Of a stretch of 16,365 bases of DNA, positions 12,688 to 16,365 are shown one piece after another. Location: contig CALDGN010000359.1 in the NCBI GenBank assembly GCA_937942965.1, forward strand, positions 1-16,365, read 5' to 3'. Position numbers and translations under genes: made by a program. The first letter of the stretch is position 1. The number at the start of each line of letters is the position of its first letter. This DNA is from an uncultured Acidimicrobiales bacterium (GTDB lineage Bacteria; Actinomycetota; Acidimicrobiia; Acidimicrobiales; UBA10347). The notes beneath the pieces are model-generated. The model had not been told where the DNA came from and searched no databases. It worked only from the letters and a program-made list of their open reading frames with translations.

Positions 12688-13853
12688 GAGAGGGTGAGGG
12701 GTTGGGTGCTGAGCAGCTCGGGACCGGTTGCGGTCACGAGGATCTGCTCTTCGAGCTTGACGCCTTCGTCGCCGCCGGGAGGCGCGGCGAGCGCTTCGAC
12801 ACAGAGCACCATGCCTTCGAGAACCTCGCCGTCATAGCCAGCGGTATCCCAGTGGTCTCGATTCAGGATCAGCGGATATTCGTTGCACAGGCCGATCCCA
12901 TGGGCGATCGCGGCGTTGGTTACTGAATGGATGTCATCGCTCGGGAGCCAGGCCTGGTGCGAGATCTCGCCGAAGGATGCTCCCGGCCGGAAGAGTGCAA
13001 TGTTGCGCTCGAGCTGCTCGGCGGCAGCGGCGTGCAGGCGCTGCTGGCTCGATGTCGGCGCAGTGTCGCCCGCAAGCCAGGTGCGTGAGATGTCGACGGA
13101 GTAGCCACCGACGCCGATCAGGTCGGTGTCGAACGCAACGAGGTCGCCCGACTCAATCACCCGATCGCTGCACTCCTGATACCAAGGATTCGTGCGGGGC
13201 CCTGACGTCAGCAACCGAGTCTCGAGCCACTCGCCACCGGCTTCAATGTTGGCTCGATGCAGCTGGGCCCAGAGCTGCTGCTCAGTGATTCCAGGTTGCA
13301 AGTAGGAGCGCATCTCGTCAATGGCGTGGTCGCACGCCGCGACGGCTCGGCGAACCTCAGCGACTTCCTCGGCTGTCTTGATCGAACGAGCTGCGTTCGC
13401 GACTCGCTGCCCGTCATGCAGACGCACACCAGCGATGCGCAGCAACTCGGTACCCACGGGGTCCAGCCGATCAACGGCAAGGTCGCACCCGTCGGGTCCG
13501 AGCAGGCCCACGATCTCAGCCGCCCAGGCCCTCGCGAACTCAGCGGTTCGCCCGCCTGAGACGAAGTCGTACCAGGACACCGCGGGGCGAACCTCGTCGA
13601 CACCGGCGTGCTGAGCGCTCAGGTGCTCGCAGCCCTTGAACTCGAACAGCACGACGTCGCCACTGGCTGGCACATACACATACCGGCACGGATTGTGGAG
13701 CGCATACACCTGCATGTTCGAGGTGCCAGTCGCGTACCTGATGTTGATCGGGTCGTAGAACAGTCCGGCATCACAGCCCGCATCGACGATCGCAGCGCGA
13801 AGACGCGCCAGCCGGGCGGCCTCAAGCTTGCGCTGGTCAGCCAACTCGCTCAC
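12678..13853 (-). CDS. M24-family metalloenzyme, close to the DMSP lyase DddP (Xaa-Pro peptidase fold)
   Basis: A 391-residue creatinase/prolidase-fold (pita-bread) protein. It has all five classic M24 metal ligands: Asp244 within FDTD (241-244), Asp254 (VDISRTW), His318 (AHGIGLC), Glu353 (CVEAL) and Glu368 (VKLEEQ); Asp242 is also present. Motifs recall the DMSP lyase DddP rather than generic peptidases: NIRYATGTSNMQ (37-48), ETRLLTSGPRTNPW (211-224) and DISRTWL. The ligand spacing (12, 64, 35 and 15 residues) equals that of Ruegeria DddP as I remember it. Two DddP active-site residues recalled as Tyr366 and Asp377 correspond to Asn313 and Asn324, so DMSP lyase activity is doubtful. It overlaps the upstream oxygenase by four bases (ATGA), so translation is coupled. 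Alternatives are a dipeptidase, a creatinase-like hydrolase or a new lyase. Confidence 0.85.
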   Translation of the reverse strand: MSELADQRKLEAARLARLRAAIVDAGCDAGLFYDPINIRYATGTSNMQVYALHNPCRYVYVPASGDVVLFEFKGCEHLSAQHAGVDEVRPAVSWYDFVSGGRTAEFARAWAAEIVGLLGPDGCDLAVDRLDPVGTELLRIAGVRLHDGQRVANAARSIKTAEEVAEVRRAVAACDHAIDEMRSYLQPGITEQQLWAQLHRANIEAGGEWLETRLLTSGPRTNPWYQECSDRVIESGDLVAFDTDLIGVGGYSVDISRTWLAGDTAPTSSQQRLHAAAAEQLERNIALFRPGASFGEISHQAWLPSDDIHSVTNAAIAHGIGLCNEYPLILNRDHWDTAGYDGEVLEGMVLCVEALAAPPGGDEGVKLEEQILVTATGPELLSTQPLTLSRN

Positions 13854-14737
13854 AGCACCAGCCCGTCGGGACCGGTCGCAGCCGCCTCGGCCGCGACCAG
13901 ATGCGCCTCGGTGACTCGGCCATAGACGCTGCGAGTGCGGTCCAGGGGACCGATCACGCCGGGACGATCGGCGTAGGACAGGACCAACACATGACGGGCC
14001 CGCTCGCCCATCACCTGGGTCACCCGATGCAACGAATAGCGACCCAAGAACAGCTGTAGATCGCCAGCACCAACGTCGCTGTGCTTGATGCCTTCATCCC
14101 CTCGTCCGTCGAGGACCCGCCCGAGGCCGGCCAGGTTCTCGTCACCGGGACGACGCAGGTCCTTGACGTATTCGAACCGGCCTCCCGACTCGGGTTCGCG
14201 GATCATGATGGTGACGACGAACTCGTTCGTGTCGTAGTGCCATGGATACTCACCGCCTGGCGGCAAGATCGTGGCGACCAGCCCGGCGATCGGATCGGCA
14301 TATTCGAAGACCCGCTCCCGTCCCACGCAGGCGGCGATGAACTGCTTGAACCACGGCGACACATAGAGCCGATGCGCAGGCGAGTACACCGGAATCATGT
14401 CGCGGGTGACGTGGCCAGCGAACCATGTCTGCCGCACGCGCCGCGGGTCGTCGACAGCGAGCTCAGCCTCGAGTGCGCCTCGGTGGTACACGCTGGCCTC
14501 GTGGCGGCGAATCGCTACGTGCGGAACTGCGGCGTCGAGGTCGCTTCGAATGGCGGCAAGCGCGGCCGGCCGCAGAAAGCCCGGCAGGGTCACTGCGCCA
14601 TCGGCTCGAAGCCGCATCGCTACGTCGGCGGCAAGCTCGGTTGCCGCGTGCGGGCGATCGATCGGGTAGCGGCTCGCGTCGACGAGGTCATCGAGTGTCC
14701 CCGCCTCGGGATCGGCAAGGGTCGTGATCGCAGCCAT
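13850..14737 (-). CDS. Fe(II)/2-oxoglutarate-dependent oxygenase (amino acid hydroxylase/halogenase-like)
   Basis: A 295-residue double-stranded beta-helix oxygenase. The iron triad is HYD (His167, Asp169) in EYPWHYDTNEFVVTIM and His237 in LFLGRYSLHRVTQV. Arg246 or Arg248 (GERARHV) is placed to bind the 2-oxoglutarate carboxylate. The NEFVVT stretch and the GRYSLHRVTQV and VLSYADRPG segments resemble the BesD/HalB-type group of free amino acid halogenases and hydroxylases. Halogenases have Gly in place of the Asp; Asp169 here predicts hydroxylation, not chlorination. I chose the ATG at 14737 because AGGAGG (14744-14749) lies six bases upstream; an upstream ATG at 14788 would pass through the regulatory hairpin. 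It is coupled by ATGA to the M24 gene and divergent from the LysR regulator. The substrate is unknown. Confidence 0.87.
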   Translation of the reverse strand: MAAITTLADPEAGTLDDLVDASRYPIDRPHAATELAADVAMRLRADGAVTLPGFLRPAALAAIRSDLDAAVPHVAIRRHEASVYHRGALEAELAVDDPRRVRQTWFAGHVTRDMIPVYSPAHRLYVSPWFKQFIAACVGRERVFEYADPIAGLVATILPPGGEYPWHYDTNEFVVTIMIREPESGGRFEYVKDLRRPGDENLAGLGRVLDGRGDEGIKHSDVGAGDLQLFLGRYSLHRVTQVMGERARHVLVLSYADRPGVIGPLDRTRSVYGRVTEAHLVAAEAAATGPDGLVL

Positions 14738-14743
14738 GAGAGT

Positions 14744-14774
14744 CCTCCTGAGAACGTCGGTGACTCTCAGGAGG
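14744..14774 (-). promoter_or_regulatory. Shine-Dalgarno-sequestering hairpin in the oxygenase leader
   Basis: In the minus-strand transcript CCTCCTGAGA and TCTCAGGAGG form a perfect 10-bp stem around an 11-base loop. The 3' arm contains the whole AGGAGG ribosome binding site (14744-14749), which ends six bases before the start codon at 14737, so folding would hide it. An overlapping pair, TGAGAGT (14737-14743) and ACTCTCA (14763-14769), gives an alternative pairing. The same symmetry at DNA level could also be a LysR-type operator. Confidence 0.6.
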
Positions 14775-14785
14775 CCACACAAATC

Positions 14786-14814
14786 CATATGCGTCCAATT
14801 GCGGTTCGAGGCAA
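14786..14814 (-). promoter_or_regulatory. Possible promoter of the oxygenase-M24 pair
   Basis: On the minus strand TTGCCT (14809-14814) and CATATG (14786-14791) are separated by 17 bases, a plausible sigma-70 type -35 and -10 pair. Transcription would begin near 14779, just ahead of the Shine-Dalgarno hairpin. A weaker pair for the divergent LysR gene (TTGCGG at 14799, TATGAA at 14820, 15-base spacer) overlaps it. Matches are imperfect, so this is tentative. Confidence 0.35.
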
Positions 14815-14848
14815 CTTGTTATGAATCCTGCACATGTAGCGTGGAGCG

Positions 14849-15736
14849 ATGCAGCCGCTCCTCCTCGACCTGCGCCACTACGAGACCGTCGTCGCAATCG
14901 TCGAGTTCAAGACGATGACCGAAGCGGCCGCGCACCTGGCAACCACACAATCCGCACTCAGCCACCGCCTCGCTGAGGCGGAGCGGCGCCTCGACACCAA
15001 GCTGTTCGAACGAGGACGCAACCGCCGCCTCTCCCCCACTCGTGACGGGCTGGCACTGCATCAGTCCGCATCACGAGCGCTCGCAGATCTGGCCCGCACC
15101 GAAACCAGCCTCCGCGCCGCACCGGCAACACAGCGCACGACCCTTCGCGTCGCGGTCGGTAGCTACGACTGTTACCACTGGTTCCCTTCGTTCCTCGAAC
15201 GTGTCCACTCAACCTTCGATGACATCGACCTTGAACTCGTCTTCGTCGGCGATGCTCCAGGTCCGGCGCTGGCGGCCAACGATGTCGACATCGTGCTCGC
15301 GCCCGGCTCACCCGAAGGAGACCTGACACTCACGCCCCTGTTCGATGACGAACTCGTCTTCGTGACCTCACCGATACATCGGCTTGCAAGCAACGAGTCT
15401 GTTGAGCCAGCCGACTTCGCCGACGAGACCTACCTGACCTACAACGCGCAACCGACACCTGGGTTCGAATACGACCGGTTCATCCGGCCGAGCGGCGTGT
15501 ACCCACTGATCGTTCGCGTTGTCCGCCAAACGAGTGCGATCAGCGAGCTGGTCGCCGCAGGGGCTGGTGTGTCGGTGCTCAGCAGATGGGCACTCGAACC
15601 GATCGTCGCAGCCGGACGTCTGCGTGCAGTGCGCTGCGGCGACGGGCTCACGCTCCCCTGGCATGCGGCAACCCGACGCAATGATGAACGAGCCCAGCGC
15701 GTCGTGCTGGAACTCATCGAGCACTTGGCCGACTAG
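14849..15736 (+). CDS. LysR-family transcriptional regulator
   Basis: A 295-residue LysR-type regulator. The N-terminal winged helix-turn-helix (residues about 8-65) includes the recognition segment ATTQSALSHRLAEAERRL, then LFERGRNRRLSPTRDG. A linker helix leads into a periplasmic-binding-like effector domain starting near LRVAVGSYDCYHWFP (about 98-112), which ends with GAGVSVLSRWALEP. The TQSALSH segment recalls MetR, the LysR regulator of methionine genes, but the effector domain is not diagnostic. It is divergent from the oxygenase-M24 pair across 111 bases, the standard layout for a LysR protein and its target, so it most likely controls them. The Shine-Dalgarno (GGAG) is only two bases from the ATG. 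The stop overlaps the convergent membrane gene. Confidence 0.92.
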   Translation: MQPLLLDLRHYETVVAIVEFKTMTEAAAHLATTQSALSHRLAEAERRLDTKLFERGRNRRLSPTRDGLALHQSASRALADLARTETSLRAAPATQRTTLRVAVGSYDCYHWFPSFLERVHSTFDDIDLELVFVGDAPGPALAANDVDIVLAPGSPEGDLTLTPLFDDELVFVTSPIHRLASNESVEPADFADETYLTYNAQPTPGFEYDRFIRPSGVYPLIVRVVRQTSAISELVAAGAGVSVLSRWALEPIVAAGRLRAVRCGDGLTLPWHAATRRNDERAQRVVLELIEHLAD

Positions 15737-16365
15737 GCCAGCTCGGGAACGGGCCGGCTGCCACCTAAGCGGGACCGCAGCGAGGACATCCCGACAACCG
15801 CGGCGTAGAGCACCAGCCACGTGAGCGGGTTCTTCGCGTAGCCGACGACGACCTCGGCCGCGTCTGCGGTCGCCTCAATGCGAGTACCGATCGCCGTAAC
15901 GATCGTGACCACGGCAATCGCGGCGGCCACGCCGGCGACGGCCAATCCAACTGCCTGGGCGAGAAGACCTCGACGGCTTCGCAAGCCGGGCTCGCCGGTC
16001 GCAAAGACATCGACGAGGCAGAGGACCGAAGCGCCCGTCGCGTACGCGATGAGGAACTTGGTGCCAAGCGACAACTCAGCCACGGGCTTCACCCAGCCCT
16101 TGCGTTGTAGGAACGAACCGATCCGGGCCGTCACCCCAGGCACAAGCCGCAAGCCGAGCATCATGATGATGCCGTCAATCGCTTGCGTCACTCCCCAGAA
16201 GAGGCTGCCCGCGGCGGTACCTGCGGCACTAGCCCCGATCGCCGTCGACCACGTCTCGCCATCATCGACCGCCTCGAACGCAGTCGCGACGATGGGCGGC
16301 AACAGAATGTCGTTGCCCCAGCCCCACTGAAACGCCATCCACAGAAACATCGCGGCGACGCCAAG
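15733..16365 (-). CDS. Polytopic membrane protein, N-terminus beyond the window
   Basis: An open frame runs from the window end to a TAG at 15733, giving 210 residues. The first in-frame Met is at 16350, but the frame continues upstream (LGVAAM), so the gene probably starts outside the window. At least three strong hydrophobic segments are visible, including the FLIAYATGASVLCLVDVF stretch, an Ala/Val-rich segment AVGLAVAGVAAAIAVVTIV, and LTWLVLYAAVVGM near the C-terminus. Two weaker ones lie in the N-terminal half (PPIVATAFEAV and GAGSLFW-type small-residue stretches). The C-terminal tail is short and basic (RSRLGGSRP). I do not recognise a family. It overlaps the LysR stop codon by four bases (CTAG), tail to tail. 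Function and partners lie outside the window. Confidence 0.7.
   Translation of the reverse strand, partial: LGVAAMFLWMAFQWGWGNDILLPPIVATAFEAVDDGETWSTAIGASAAGTAAGSLFWGVTQAIDGIIMMLGLRLVPGVTARIGSFLQRKGWVKPVAELSLGTKFLIAYATGASVLCLVDVFATGEPGLRSRRGLLAQAVGLAVAGVAAAIAVVTIVTAIGTRIEATADAAEVVVGYAKNPLTWLVLYAAVVGMSSLRSRLGGSRPVPELA

Noticed and set aside
12678..13853. Calling the M24 gene dddP outright
   Set aside because: Motifs and spacing fit, but two residues I recall as catalytic in DddP are Asn here, so the symbol would overstate the function.
14738..14788. Upstream ATG at 14788 as the oxygenase start
   Set aside because: It would translate through the hairpin and the AGGAGG that is ideally spaced for 14737, and the extra residues have no family similarity.

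Overview
This window (about 64% GC by eye) reads as chromosomal DNA of a high-GC actinobacterium, probably an Acidimicrobiia (Ilumatobacter-like) marine or aquatic lineage. Four gene families support an actinobacterial host: a deazaflavin (F420)-type nitroreductase, a mycothiol-type maleylpyruvate isomerase-fold protein, a cell-wall protein with an LAFTG sorting motif, and Baeyer-Villiger monooxygenases. The Acidimicrobiia placement is an inference from gene content only. I see no tRNA, rRNA, insertion sequence, phage gene or CRISPR array. Genes are tightly packed and no gene-free stretch exceeds about 210 bases.

Layout. (1) 1-1783, minus strand: an AraC-type regulator, a maleylpyruvate isomerase/DinB-fold protein and the first 27 codons of a flavoprotein monooxygenase cut by the window edge. 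(2) 1939-3424, plus strand: a secreted LAFTG-anchored protein with a clear intrinsic terminator, then a polytopic membrane protein with repeated HxxEH motifs. (3) 3414-5065: a minus-strand pair (F420-type nitroreductase and VOC/glyoxalase protein) divergent from exonuclease III. (4) 5274-7196: a 58-residue small protein, a convergent peroxiredoxin and a divergent class-III aminotransferase. (5) 7211-12623: a minus-strand run of CoA transferase, SDR, SnoaL-like protein and Gfo/Idh/MocA oxidoreductase, divergent from a complete type I Baeyer-Villiger monooxygenase. (6) 12678-15736: a minus-strand pair (Fe(II)/2-oxoglutarate oxygenase and a DddP-like M24 metalloenzyme) divergent from a LysR regulator. 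(7) 15733-16365: a membrane protein running off the end.

The strongest observation is the peroxiredoxin at 5454-5924 (minus). An in-frame TGA stands exactly where the peroxidatic cysteine should be (TPG-TGA-T), and both halves are intact in one frame. The protein has no cysteine anywhere, and hairpins follow the TGA immediately. It is best read as a selenocysteine peroxiredoxin.

The second is the oxygenase/M24 pair. The M24 protein shares motifs and the exact metal-ligand spacing of the DMSP lyase DddP as I recall them, but two DddP active-site residues are Asn here, so it may act on another substrate. Its partner oxygenase has its Shine-Dalgarno sequence buried in a 10-bp hairpin.

Region 5 looks like a catabolic island for a cyclic or branched ketone or acid. 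In that reading the monooxygenase inserts oxygen, the CoA transferase activates the acid, and the SDR and Gfo/Idh enzymes oxidise intermediates. The substrate cannot be read from the sequence.
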